Shown here: positions 47,334 through 60,200 of the stretch, in pieces
How the letters are laid out: each line of letters opens with the position of its first letter
Position numbering within the stretch: position 1 is the first letter of the stretch
Source of the DNA: Meandrina meandrites
Lineage: Eukaryota; Cnidaria; Anthozoa; Scleractinia; Meandrinidae
Length of the DNA: 64,000 nucleotides
NCBI GenBank assembly: GCA_963693305.1
Contig: OY855916.1
Location: forward strand, 10,112,001 to 10,176,000
Direction of reading: 5' to 3'
The notes under the pieces: model-generated
Database searches by the model: none
The model's input: only the letters and a program-made list of their open reading frames with translations
What the model was told of the DNA's origin: nothing
Made by a program: the position numbers and the translations under genes

Positions 47334-47612
47334 GGGGCAAGGTGGTCTAATAGATAGAGCCGTCTCTATTCCTGATCGAGCGGCCCGGCTTCAAGCCATG
47401 GCCAGCGTCATTCCATTGTTCTTGGGCAAGAAGTCTTTACTCTGATAGTGTCTCTTCAAACCCTGTATATTAAAGCTAGGGTACCAGTGAATTGAACATG
47501 CGAAGGACGTGCACCCCATCCTGCGGGGATGTAGAATTACACCTAGTTCAATGCTACGGAAACCGGGGAAAGCTCCGGCCTGATGGGTCACTAGGAACAG
47601 ACACAGCCTATT
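47334..47612 (+). mobile_element. tRNA-derived SINE
   Basis: A box-like GTGGTCTAATAGATAGAGC and B-like CGGCTTCAAGCC are followed by a body with TTCTTGGGCAAGAAG and CTACGGAAACCGGGG. The word TTCTTGGGCAAGA is shared with the minus-strand SINE at 51690-51894. Confidence 0.6.
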
Positions 47613-49461
47613 TTACATAACGCAAACGTTAGAGCTACAAAACCATAAAATATCGGTATTGTTACGGTGCTGCATGCCCTACCGACAGTTACCACTAAAC
47701 AAAGTTGTTGATTAACTTTTGACAGTTTTCTGATAGCTTTCTATCAATTGATCAATTAAGGTGCAAAAACTGGGAGAGACGGATATGCCAATCCCACGGT
47801 CGCTCTTCGACAAATGTCACCTTAACTACTAAAGCTCATTAATAATTTATCAAGTTAAAACAAAGAAATCATAACCGTAAATGAGCTTTGGAAACCCGGT
47901 CTTTATTAGCATTGAATCCGTTTACTCCTTAGTTTTTATTTCGATTGAAAAGATATTTCAAACACTCGAGACAGTGTTTCATCGTCTGTCCAAACACCTC
48001 GAATTTCATAGAAAAAAAATACTGCACTGCGCGTCGTATTTTGTCTGTTATCTGTCTTCTCGAGGTTTTGATTTTCCAATGAAACACTGTCTGTCGTGTT
48101 TGATACTAACCTCCTAAGCCTCTTGCACTTTGACTGACCATTTGAAACAGATCTAGAATCTATGAGAAAAATGTCGAAAACACGTCAAAAGTTGTCAAAA
48201 ATTTATTATAACTTTATGTAGTGGCAACGGTACGGCGCACATTACAGTAACAATAAGTTAAGGTTCAACATACCTGATACCGAGAATTATCAAGACCTAA
48301 GGCCTTGATTATTTTGCTTTTATGCAAACAACGAGTGCGTTAAGAGACGGTCTCTGTAATAGCGGTCTGGTCGATCTGGCTTGAAAAATAGATTTCGCTC
48401 ATTTCTTGTGAATTGCAAGACTTTTATGTACTTATACTAAAACCACAATCCGCTTGACCAGATCATTTATTTTTTTCGAGTTTTTAAGGATTTTCGGTTC
48501 ACCCGAACAAGCGTTCGTAACGACCAATGTCAGGGCTTAAATTTACCACAACTTTCAAGATAAATTAAACAAAAGCGAATAACTTCTGTACCAGAAAAAC
48601 ACCACAGCCAGTCATATTATGTCTTTCTGATTTATCACACCAACTTTCATGAACATTGAGTTCGAATCAAGCCAGCAGCAAGACATTAACGACACCACTA
48701 TCACACACCTTGATGAAACGCGCGAAAACTGATCGGATTCAAACTTTATTTTTGAAAAAGTGAGGCAGTCTATTTAAATTAAACCAACGCAGCCGAAAAG
48801 TAGATACAAAAGACAATGTCACTACTGAAAGAAACCTTGCGGTATCGTGTAACTGAAATATTTATAGCTGTGCAAACTTGCCGAATTTCAACGATCTTCA
48901 TGTTTGCCGCCATTTTGAGGTACTCGTCAGGACGAAGCGTTTCATCAACTTGCCTTACAGATGTATCTAAAACCATCAGAAATAAAGAAAAAGTCAATTG
49001 GCGAAATCCAACGAGTGAGTAAAAAACTCGGCAACACAGATTTTTACTTCAAGGATCAGAGTTGTTTTTCTTTTATCAAAGTTCACAACTCAAAATGTAG
49101 TCTAGATATAAAATAGTTAATTAAGTGTGAGCTTACCGTTTTGTAAGTTTTTTTTTTTTCAATCAGGCGCGCTATTTAGCTGGAATACTGCTTTTTCATC
49201 AGAATAAGGTATTTCATTTGTTATTGTGAATGTAAACTGTTAACGTAAATGTTGTTTATGGTAGTCATGTATTTAGCTTTGTTACTAAACTAGTCGTTTA
49301 CTTCTGTCAATTAACTATCTATAATAAAAACGTAAGATGCAATTTGTATCTCAATAAATGTAAATGAAATATCTTACAGAAAGATAATAATCAGGATGCG
49401 ATCAAGTCTTGTCCTGTTTGTTTGTTTGTTTGTTTTTTTTTGTTGTTGTTTTTTTTTTCAG
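47613..49461. other. stretch with no recognised feature
   Basis: No exon, domain or clear repeat was recognised in this 1.8 kb. It may be intron of the decaying Ig gene. Confidence 0.5.
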
Positions 49462-49593
49462 ACAACGTATGCACTGTCTGGAACTTACGTCTTAGAATCC
49501 ACTGCGAAAGATGCTGTACAGCACATTCACAGCACATCCATCAATCGGCCCTATATCCTTTTTACAATTTCACTCACAATCATCTTTAGTTAA
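49462..49593 (+). CDS. possible terminal exon with hydrophobic C-terminus
   Basis: A long T tract and CAG acceptor precede an open phase-0 frame starting TTYALSGTYVLEST and ending in a short hydrophobic tail (YILFTISLTIIFS) before TAA. Such a tail could be a GPI-anchor signal. However, upstream Ig exons all end in phase 1, and in that phase the tail reads as unrelated residues. Weak candidate only. Confidence 0.2.
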   Translation, partial: TTYALSGTYVLESTAKDAVQHIHSTSINRPYILFTISLTIIFS

Positions 49594-49696
49594 GCAATAT
49601 ATATCAAGAATTGTACATTATCTCTAAATTAACTACGTATTTTACTTATTTCTTTTAATTTTAATTTCATTAATTTTTCATTCTTATTCTTATTAG

Positions 49697-50077
49697 ATAA
49701 ATCAAGAAGAGAAGAGTCACCTCGTGAATCTCTTAAGGAAAAACCGTTATCATCATCGCCGTCGTCATAGTCATCGTCGTCGTAATGAGCGCGGTTTGGA
49801 AACATCACACATTCCCGCAACCTCGGAGTTCTTACCAAGCCTGTCCGCACATGATCCTTTCTGGTCTTCTGCTATAAATCAGGCAGTGATGCAGTGCAAA
49901 ATCTCGCAATTTGACAGGATTGGCTACAGGAAGCACTTGTCACTTTTGATCTTTGGTCAACGCCACCAGCATCGCCACGTTAAGGGATTACTTCGGGGCT
50001 CGACGCATATGCAAGCTATGACGTTACCCATTCTCGATATTCCATTGTTTAAGAAACTTTCGAATGCGTACAAATGA
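49697..50077 (+). CDS. unassigned ORF after a splice-like acceptor
   Basis: After TTCTTATTAG an open frame in phase 0 runs 126 codons to TGA at 50075-50077, with a His/Arg-rich start (RYHHRRRHSHRRR). In phase 1 the same acceptor gives a 23-residue Ser/Glu/Lys-rich tail ending TAG at 49768-49770, which would suit a short cytoplasmic tail. I recognise no domain in either reading. Confidence 0.2.
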   Translation: MNQEEKSHLVNLLRKNRYHHRRRHSHRRRNERGLETSHIPATSEFLPSLSAHDPFWSSAINQAVMQCKISQFDRIGYRKHLSLLIFGQRHQHRHVKGLLRGSTHMQAMTLPILDIPLFKKLSNAYK

Positions 50078-50194
50078 CTCTTGCGGAAAATTTGCCTTTG
50101 AAGTTGTCGCAGTAATTCGCGAAAATATTGCAATTATAGTAGAGGTGTTTGAAAATGTCTTTCACACCAGGTTGATCGATTGAAAGAATTAAAA

Positions 50195-50710
50195 ACGTTA
50201 CATTCCATTCGTTCAAAAAAAATATCTAAAATGCAAATAATGAATTCAAATCCCAACATTTCGGATGGAACTACAGTCTTCATCAGGAGAAAATGTTAAG
50301 AGAAAATTAAAGATAGAGCACGTAGTATATTAAGAAAAAGCTAAACCAAATACCCGTGCGACAAATGAATGCCGGTGTCCCGATTGAGCGCATTCGTGCA
50401 AGTATTTATCTCCCATACTTCTAAAAGGCGTCTATTGCGTCAATTTGCACTTGTGCGCAAGATCTTGGAAGATTCTCGGGAGACATAGTGGCCAAAAACG
50501 TAAACTATGCTCAGCCAAAGCTGACTTTTGATGTCTTTTATGTCCTACCAATTTCTGGCGTTCTTTTTGTCAAGTAGCAAATTTGCGTTTCGTTTCTTTG
50601 ATATAGCTCTTATCGCAATCTTGGCAGGCAATTGAATAAATAGCGCCACAAGTCTGATCTTTTGCGACAAAGACTTTCGATTGAGGAAAGTGACAGCCAT
50701 TTTAACCATT
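50195..50710 (-). mobile_element. second Penelope-like fragment with hammerhead-like core
   Basis: On the minus strand the sequence reads DQTCGAIYSIACQDCDKSYI, then KETKRKFAT, a stop, and QKSALAEHSL. This is a GIY-YIG domain with Zn-knuckle, diverged and with an in-frame stop. Further along, at 50286-50257, CTGATGAAGACTGTAG is followed by CCATCCGAAATG. The CTGATGA and GAAA words are the two conserved blocks of a hammerhead ribozyme, which Penelope-like elements often carry. Confidence 0.7.
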
Positions 50711-51689
50711 TTAGCTTTATAGTTACTTCGTTTTTAGCTCATGAATGAGGTAGTCATGCAATGAGCTGTATGAAGACACTCACTCCATTCTGTTAGACAA
50801 TTAATTGATGCATTAAACCAGGATTAAACGCATTTTCCCGTACCTCCCCTACTGGGTATTCTTTGTACCCAACGTTGGGCCATTGTCTACTGTGCATATA
50901 CTTGGGGGGTGACCCAAGCACATGGAGAGATCCAATATGGCGGCTATTGGCTCGATGTAACAGATGGGTTTTCGTTCCATTCATGATTAAAATATACCTT
51001 TGTGTTTTTTGTTTAATCGAAAAGGAATCATGCTTAAGAATACTCGACTGCAGAGAGCACCAAAGTCTTAAAGCGATGATAATCGATCGTTGAGAAATGT
51101 TTACATGCATTCGGACGACGACTACATGTAATCGAGGAATGCAGCCGTAGCAAGAAATTATGCTGCAAGCTCAAATGAAAAGAACGCTTTACTATCTGGA
51201 AGCAAAGGTAAGATTCCCTCGGTTACCATCGTATTTAATTTTGTATTAAGCTTGTCGCAAATGAACCGTTAGATTTCAACATTTGCTCGGAAAGTTGCTT
51301 CATATTTCCTGCAAACAATGAAAACCGTTTGTATTTGTGACATTCGTTTCCGTGGATAATAACACGTTTCTGTCGTTATTTCTTTTAGGTGTTCATATAA
51401 AAACAGGAGTTTTTTTTCTCATGCAAGCAGCAAACCAACTTGGCATGCGTTTACTGAAATTAGTGTTATTATTTGTTCATCATCTTCGCTTCGGTTTGAA
51501 TGAAATCGGGGTGATGAAACCTTAAACTACTTTTTCTTTGTTTCTTTCATTTGTCCAAATGTGAATTTTAGGTTGATTTAAAAATGAAATATATAACCAG
51601 ATAATTTAGAGTTGACTTGCATTTGTTTACTTGATAAAATTCACGTTTTTGGATTGCTAGAAGCTAGATTGTGGTTTCCATAGCACGAA

Positions 51690-51894
51690 GTGACTAGGAT
51701 GGGACTCTAGTCCATCGCAGGGTTACCCCCAACAGTAAATTCGCCGGCACCCATTTATACACCTGGGTGGATAGTGGCACTACGAGACTAAAGTGTCTTG
51801 CCCAAGAACACAACACAGAGCCCCGGCCAGGGCTTCAACCCGGACCACTCGATCTGGAGTCCAGCGCACTAACCATTGGGCCACCGCGCCTCCC
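51690..51894 (-). mobile_element. tRNA-derived SINE (minus strand)
   Basis: Reading 51894 down: GGCGCGGTGGCCCAATGGTT then AGTGCGCTGG (A-box region) and CCGGGTTGAAGCCC (B box), followed by GTTCTTGGGCAAGACACTTT. The A-box to B-box spacing and tRNA-like head are clear. Confidence 0.8.
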
Positions 51895-52158
51895 AATTTA
51901 TTTAGTTTTTAATCCAGAAGAAGGCAACATCAAACTTATCATGGTCATAAATTGTACTGATTTATTAATGAAAGACTGATATAAAAAAATATATATGTAC
52001 GATGGCAACTGCCAAGCTCAAAGCTGATAAAACACAACTGATTTGTGCAAAAAATTAATTTGGGCTTTTTTTTTTTGCTTTTGCAAACAAATTTTTCAGG
52101 ATTCCTCCCCCCCCCCCCCCCCCCCCCCCCCGCTATAAATCTGTACGATCTCCCTATG

Positions 52159-52526
52159 CAGGGGCGGATCCAGGAATGTCTGAAAGAGGGGGGCGGGGGG
52201 TTGTACACTATTGTAGTAACCTTTTACGCCAATAGTGTGGAAGGCGAGTTACGACCCCACGAGCTCTTAAGGGGTCCAGAGCCATGCCCCTCTCCCCAAA
52301 GAAATAAAGTTTCCGATGCTTCCCTCTAAAACGCCTTTTTGCAGCATTCCCGAGACTTCCAAATAGTTGTGAAGGCATGATATAAAATCTGAAATTTATC
52401 TTTTTTATATTATTTCTTATTTTTAGGAAGAAACAAACAAAATAACAAATAAATGCTGCTCAAAGAGGGGGGGGGGGGGGGGGGGGGGTTGTAACCCCGT
52501 CAACCCCTCCCTTGGATCCGCCTCTG
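52159..52526. mobile_element. 368-bp hAT-like MITE with 5-bp target duplication
   Basis: The ends CAGGGGCGGATCCA and TTGGATCCGCCTCTG are inverted repeats flanked by CTATG on both sides (52154-52158 and 52527-52531). It holds a G homopolymer (52467-52488) and no coding sequence. The CAGGGGCG terminus is shared with the element at 56244-56882. Confidence 0.8.
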
Positions 52527-53214
52527 CTATGGTCTACAACGCACTAATCTTTCAACATGAATCGATGAACTCAAACCCTAAGTAACATGTTTTTCCTATT
52601 TCAAATATAACATTTCGTCAACTTTCTAAATATATATACTTAAGATAACAAATATTATCGACTTCTTTTGAGCCACTCTTACTACCGAACTTCCAGTACA
52701 CCTCTTGCTCTATGTCCTAAATACTGAAACGGCACTAACAACCCATGACGCATTAGACTCATGTACCCACTGAGTACCTATTTCGTTTTGGAAATTTGTT
52801 GAGAGCTGGGAATAAATTGGTAGGATAGGTTTTTGTGCCTGGAGCTTGACGTTACCATAGCAACGTAATTTTGACAGACATGTTTTTCAAAATTTGTAAT
52901 TTTTGTGTTTACATTAATGAAAATTAACTTTAATTCAATTATTTTCACCTCCATTAGGTTTTTTGCACTGTTTTATAGGTCTTTAGTATTTTTCAGTCAT
53001 TTAAGGCGGTTTTCTGACGTTTGGAAAAATTTTGAAATCCAAGATGGCGGATCCAAGCTGATAACTCGCTCTCAGAAAATGTTATTTATTACAGAAACCG
53101 AAACTAAAACTACTATTCGTATCGGGAAGCAGGGGTAAAAGGTGTTAGCACCCGGTTGGAACAACGTGCAAAGGAGTGAATGACGCATAAACCGCCGACG
53201 AAATTGCTGTCGCC

Positions 53215-53600
53215 AAAAGTGTGGGTGAAGATCGGGCAGTGGAATGTAAGGACAATGTTTGAGACTGGTAAGTGTGCCCAGATGATCAAGGAGATGCAGA
53301 GGTATGGTATTAGTATTGTGGGAGTAAGTGAAATGAGATGAAACTCTTGTGAGAAGTTGAGGGTAGCTACAGGCAAAACTGTGCTATACTCATGAGAGAG
53401 GAGTTGGCTTCATTCTGTCCAATTAAGCTGCACAATGTCTGCTGAAATAGAAACCAGTGTCTGAGAAGATAATCAGAGCCCGGTTCATCTCAAGGTGGCA
53501 GCCGGTTACCATCTTGCAATGCTATGCTCCAACAAATGAGGCAACGGAGGAGAAACTTTTGAATAAACTGTCGAAATTAAATAACTTTTTTTTCAAGTTG
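53215..53600 (+). mobile_element. LINE fragment, APE-type endonuclease start
   Basis: The frame from about 53229 reads KIGQWNVRTMFETGKCAQMI, then YGISIVGVSEMR and a stop. In shifted frames EKIIRARF and VTILQCYAPTNEATEEKL follow. This is the N-terminal apurinic-endonuclease domain of a non-LTR retrotransposon, with several stops and frameshifts. Confidence 0.75.
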
Positions 53601-53866
53601 CTGTGATGAACTACTTTAATATGTTTAATATATTTAGGTACGTCTAAAATATCTGCTTACTATTCAAACAAGGTCATTGACCTAATTTGTGACGTGTTTA
53701 CTATGGCTATCGAAATGTTTAGCGAATTTGCATAATTATAAACCCATGATAATTTTTTATAACTTTTACAGACTGATTCTATCCATGGAAAATCTGCATG
53801 GCTGATCGGAAGTTAAAAAACCTGATGTACGTTTGAGAGAAGAAGGCTGTCCCTTAAGGTCTTAGA

Positions 53867-53927
53867 ATGGCTGTCAAAAGATTTGTACTTTTACTCCTTG
53901 TTCTGCCTTTCACTCAGACATTTACAG
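53867..53927 (+). CDS. signal-peptide exon
   Basis: ATG is followed by AVKRFVLLLLVLPFTQTFT and a phase-1 donor (ACAG|GTGAGT). A basic n-region, Leu-rich core and polar c-region form a standard signal peptide, and the start is in a purine-at-minus-3 context (AGAATGG). Confidence 0.8.
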
Positions 53928-56900
53928 GTGAGTTGTTTAATGCAGCTTTATGGCCTTTCAGCAAAGAATGACGACGATTCTGTTGCAATGAGCGTTTTAT
54001 GCCGCTGTCTGTTAACTTCCCGGTATCAGTAGTATTAGCAACTTAGCTATCTCGTGAATATATCACCTAGTTAAACCTAACACATTTTCCAATCGCGGCC
54101 TAGAGTTTGCATTGTAGTACGTCTGAACAAAGTATCAGTTTATTTATAGATATTCTGATTAGATTCCCTATAACTATTGATCAAAACTCAAATTTTTCCC
54201 GGTTGTTCGTAGGCTTCTGAGTCCGATGCTAAAAGAACAATGAGCCAACTTCCTCTCTTTGTTCATTGTTTTAGTATATAGACAGTTTCTTTTGAATTCA
54301 AGGGAAAGGCCATAAGTTTCCTGTCTATCTTGATTGAGTAAGAACACCTATGGAAGACGTCGGAGCAGAATTCTTTAAGGAGACAAATAGATACTCAGTA
54401 GACAAACGATGTTTAGAATTTGGAAGAACAAAATGCTTCTCGCAGGACAGAGCCAAAGCTCCCGGCCTGCCGCCCGAAATGATGATCTTTCCAGATTTAA
54501 ACGTATATTACAATCAAAAATATGTTAAGCGAAAGCATCATGGCCGTTGAATTCTAATTGAATTTTTGTTTAGCTTAGAGTCATGAATGAATGCTTACCA
54601 GGAATCTGGCCCGTCAAATTAGACCGTTTAATTTCTCAAACTTTAAGCATCAATCTAATCCGTTGACACAATTCACTCATTTGGAGACTTACACTTTGCA
54701 TTAGGCAATATTTCGTACAAACTACCTCGCAAATCTTGCTGCGACTTCAGTACAAACACGTTGCTTGGTGTAATCAATGTACAACGTTCTCGCTGCAGCA
54801 AACTTTGCACGTAGTATAATCAAGTTGCACTTTTCGCAGTGATCAAGGCAACGCTGCAACAATGTGTTTACGTTGCCTTTACACTAAACAAGTTAAGTGC
54901 AACAGTGGACTTTTCACCCCAACATATTATGAGTCTTCCATTGTAGTCCACCATTAGAAAGTGAGTCAAAACTACTGCTCGCGCCCTACAAAGAGCGAGA
55001 GATGTGTTCCACGGCATACATTCTCCACGGGTACCCAGTTGACAGCTAGCCTGTCGGTCAGTATAAAACACAAACTGCGGACTGTGGACTGCGGACTGCG
55101 GACTAGATATTAGTTATGGACCAGGCAATAAAACGCAGACTACGGACTGCGGACTGATTAAATAAAATACGGACTAGGGTATTGAACGCGGACATTTCTG
55201 CAAAGTAAGCGCGGTGCGTGAAGGTAGTGGTAATTTCGCGCCATAACTGTCATGAGCTGGTCACTGCGCATCCAATAGATAACTGGCATCGGAGGTAAGA
55301 GATGCCAGACTTTTGTAACAGACTTTTTTTAAGTTCACGAATAAGAAAATTCGCCAATTTTATAAATCTATTTATTTGATAAAGACGGCCCTATATTTAC
55401 TATTTTAAGACATCCCCGAGATCTACAGTACCGATGATGAGGGCAAGCGTCTTCTCAGTGTATCGTATGATGGACTTTAAAAATATTAAATTGGGCTTGG
55501 TATTATATTGATGTAAACCGCCTGTTTACATGAAGCTACTACCAGACCGGCACAGTCATTAAATTTGATAACCCAGACCAAAACAAACTATTAGCCAATC
55601 AAACCTCACGTTTAAGTTCACGTGGCATGTTATCATAGCAATCTTCTTCTTTCAATATGGCGGCCATTTCACTGTGAAAAAATTGCAATAGGGCGCTTTA
55701 AAATTTATAATTCGATTCCCGGGCAGAAATCGTAGCGGCGAAAGTTTTTAAGAAAGGTGGTAAGAGCCTCTGCGGAACGAATCTCTCCAGACCATTTCCA
55801 AACGGCTCTGATTGAGCAAAAAAACAATCCTTTGTATTGCTTTTGCCCAATCGGTGAACAGTATTTTCAGAGTCACTTTCGTTATGGAACGTCAAAAAAG
55901 GCAAAAAGTTGAACAATCACGTTTCCTTTTAACAATAACTTTGGCGTTACCCGGTAGTTAGTTTATATAGACAATCATTTAACAAAAAGTCTCGCCGGGG
56001 TGCCAAAAGACCAAAACTTTATCTTGCAAATCATTTCAACCTAAGGAGATCATTTGACCGTTTAAAATCACCGATTTATCTCAAATAGAACCAGAGATAT
56101 CTTTATTTCCCTTGACGCTTTAATAGACAAGCGACTCGCCGGCGAGTGACGACAGTCGAGGAGTTTATCTTGCAAAAAAATGAATAAGTAAACATGTTTA
56201 CAACGGATCGTTAAAACCTCCCATAGAACATCGTTTCTATTAACAGGGGCGTAGCGTCCATATACGCACGTACGCCTGTGCGTACAGCTGACATCTGAGA
56301 AAATGTTTTTTTTTCTTGGAATTGCCTAAAAACGTTTTTCTCATTAAATTTGCTGGATGATAATTTCATATTTGGGCGTTTTTTATTATATCTCGTAACA
56401 TTGTTAACGTACCCTGTGTCAACATGCACTGCTGAACGTAGCTTCAGTAGTATGAATAGACTAAAATCTCCTCTGCGAAGTACGATGACGGACGAAAGAT
56501 TGAGCACCCTAGCAATACTTCATATACATAAACACAAGAACGTGGATATTGACAGTTTGGTAATGGAGTTTGCCCGTGTTAAGGGTCGACGCCTCGCCCT
56601 TTGCTTGTGACCTGTCTCCGTTGTTTTTGAATTTTTTTTTTTTATTTTCGTAACACTGACTGTAGCTTACAGAAAACAATAGAGCATTCTACTGCATTTT
56701 TGCCGCATTATTTATTGAAAATGCTCCACAGAAAAACCAGGAGATTGCATTTCCGAGACCCTAAATTTCAAAATTTTCTGAGGGAGCATGCCCCCAGGTC
56801 CCGTTAGTTGCAAGCGCCTTCGGCGCTTAGAAAAAAATTCCTTATCGTGCGTACATCTTCAGAAACCCACGCTACGCCCCTGATTAAACGAGATCATTTC

Positions 56901-57117
56901 ATCGTTTAAGTCACCGATTGACGCCGAAATGAACCAGATATATCATTATTTTCCATCCTTGCCGTGACACTTCAATAGACATTTAGCAAACATGTGCCGA
57001 AAAGGAAAAGTTAATAAATGATCATAAATGTCCACAAAATCGCTGATTTACGCCAAATAGAACCAGATATATCATTATCTTGTCTATTTACACGGTAGTA
57101 TACTTTATTGGTGTGTT

Positions 57118-57180
<63 letters not shown>

Positions 57181-57207
57181 TGTATTTATGTATTTATTTA
57201 TTTATTT

Positions 57208-57256
<49 letters not shown>

Positions 57257-60200
57257 TCTAAGAGGTAATCGCACAAACATTTTTGTGACTTTTTGTATCC
57301 ACATGTCGTTAAAATATTTCCGAAGTATTTTATTTGTTGGAATTTTATTTTCAACAATAAGCCCTGAACTCCAGCTACAGCAAAATATGACTGGGAGCAC
57401 CCTTTATTATTGTTTCTTTTTTTGGCATTTATATGCCATTAATAAATGTCAAGGATAAAATATTTAACAGCTTCGTTGCAAGCTATTTTGTCACAATGTC
57501 TTGGGCGCCTTATTATTAAATAGTCCGGATTTGCAAACACAAAACGGAAAATTCCACTTGGGACTTTTAATGTAATTTCTTATCACTACGTAATTTATGT
57601 GATGGAGCAATTCATTTCGCTGATGTTTTCTACACTAGCAGCGTTCTCATTCCTTCGATTTCAGCGGCTGACGTTTTACTGATATAGCGGACTTTCGATT
57701 GGCCCGCAGGCACATAATTTGAATTAATTGTTGCGTCCATGTTATATTTTATATTTCAAATTTAAAAGTTTACTGATTCCAAAAAGCAAAAAGGCCAAGA
57801 AAAGAAAGAAAAAAAGTTCGGATTCGAACCAACTACCGGACAAATGGCGCCTATTACAAAGAACTGCTCTCTATCAACTGAGCTATAAAAGCTTTATACT
57901 GAAGAGGCTGTTCGTTTTAATAATTTAAACATTTCATTTGAAGGTTTTTTAAGAGCACGTTGCAAACAATTGCTTATTTCTGTGCTGTTAAATGATTTTC
58001 GCCAAAAATAAAAATGTAGGGTTAACAAGAGTCATTCAGAGATAATTTTCACCAAATTGTAGGTCGAAAGGTTTAATATTCGGCACGTTGCAAAGAATTG
58101 CAGATTTCTCGGCTCCTCGTTGATTAACACAAATACAAAATTAAAGGCTTAATAAGAGACATATCGAGATACTTTCAACCTTGTTTCAGATCGAAAAGTT
58201 AAATAGTGGAGTTGTAGAATTATTTATTCGTTTTGGTTACAGATCCATACAGAGAATGTATGGGCATGTTGCACTGAATTGCAAATTTCTCGGTTCATAA
58301 ATGATCTTCACCAAAACTAAAAACGTATGATTAATAAGAGTCATAGAAAGATACTTGTCTCCAAATTTTAGGTCAGAAGGTGTAGTATTCGTGCTGTAGA
58401 ATTATTTAATGACAGAAATGATTTACATATTTACAGAGAATGTATGGGCAAATTGTACATAAGTGCTTATACCTCGGCTATTAATGATTCCTATCAGACA
58501 ACTTTTTTTCCCTTAATACCAATGACATTTAGAAGCTTACCACAAAATTTCAGTTCAATAGGTCTAGCATTCGGGCTAAACGAACACTATTATTTCATTT
58601 TATTACTTTTATTTATTTACATTTGTTTATACACGGTAAAAAAACATCAGGTCAGTAATACTTATATACTATAAGTTATAATAAAAATTAATGCTAATAA
58701 GCTACTAATAAACAGTATTATTCCTAGATAAAAAGAAAACCAGCATTCATAGCAAGCAGGCAGTAATAATGACTTGCTGGATTCCTTTTCGGTAAAACTG
58801 CGATGCGAGCTAGATTTTAACCTGCGAAGAACGTCTAATCGCAGATTAGCTAGATTTGAAATACGATAGCTTTGTTGTTTCACTGTACCGTGACTACCTT
58901 AATGTTACTTATTTTCGCAGGACTTAATTTTCGCGATTTTCGCGATTTTCAAAAAATCGCCAAATTAAAGACTCGCGAAAAAAAGTTTTGCGAAAATTAA
59001 ACACGCTATGCTAAAATTAAAATCAGTTGTGCCAAATCTGAAACTAACAGTTTGTTTATGCACACAATTTACGCGAAATTAAACTCCCTTTAAAGTATTT
59101 TTTATGGTCAAATCACGAAATTTAAGCCCCGCGAAATATGCCCGTTCCATTTTCACGTAATTAAGTTGGTGGCTGTGTCAAATCTACTCCCTGCACTTTG
59201 CCAAGATACTGCATGGATTTCATGACGTCAAAATGATAACAAGTTATTGGAGTTGTTGGACATAAATATTCTACAGTAATCATATACTCTCAGTATAACC
59301 AACTATTTGCTGCATTCAAATAAGGTGCAATCAACATTATGGGACTACAAGACAGTACAATCCCTGACAATTGTGACAGCCTTGTTGGGCTGTTAAAGGA
59401 TTCTATGATATAATTGAGTTTTAACCTCTATAAAATCACATAAAATACACACAGTAAAGATTATACAAGTAAAGTACCAATGGTGCCGTAAAAGCATGGT
59501 AATTGAGATATTTCTCTGTGAAATGCTGCCTGGTCTTGTATGCTGTGTTTCAACAATTCAAATTGCTCAAATGAGCTTCTAATCTTACTCCATCTGTAAC
59601 ATTAAATACGGAAAATCAATCACTAGAAAGTTAATTTCAGAATATAAGCGAGCTAACACCGAACCCCCCTCCCCTCCAATTCATTTAACAAATGATCCTA
59701 AATGTGTATGCAATGAACAGGTTACAGCAGTTGGGGGAGATATTTTACTCTATGAGCTGTAAACTTTATATATACCCACGCTTTCATCTAGGATATTAAT
59801 TTCTGCATTACGTTATCTGCGACATTACTTTTCACTATCCTTGCTATACCTTATGTTCTAAGTTTGTCACAGAAACTACAATTGCCTTTGCAAAGAAGTC
59901 CTCTTTTAGAAGATGCGGCAAGAAGAGCCTCGCTTAAGTTTTGCTGAAGATTAACTAAACCGTTTTAAGCAATCAGTGTTTTAACAACACGTAGAGCCCC
60001 TCTAATCCCATTACCACATCCCATTACCAACGGGCAATCAAGATTAACTGGCTGTGCGAATTTACCGACCAAAAGAAAGTAGTCGTAATAACGAATTATC
60101 TTCATTAGGGAGGTTGCAGAAAGGCGAGGTTCTTTTTCAATATATACAGAGTGAGTGGGTCATATTGTATTCCACATTTCAACCGAGAGCAAGAGTCAAT

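Noticed and set aside
52045..52329. ORF with a proline run near 52100
   Set aside because: It is created by a C homopolymer and crosses the boundary of a MITE.
54350..54550. 66-codon ORF between the signal exon and the Ig exons of the 53.9-kb gene
   Set aside because: It shows no Ig or FN3 pattern, no splice acceptor of suitable phase, and no family resemblance.
57080..57268. 62-codon ORF of Phe/Ile/Tyr/Leu repeats
   Set aside because: It is a translation of the TTTA satellite.
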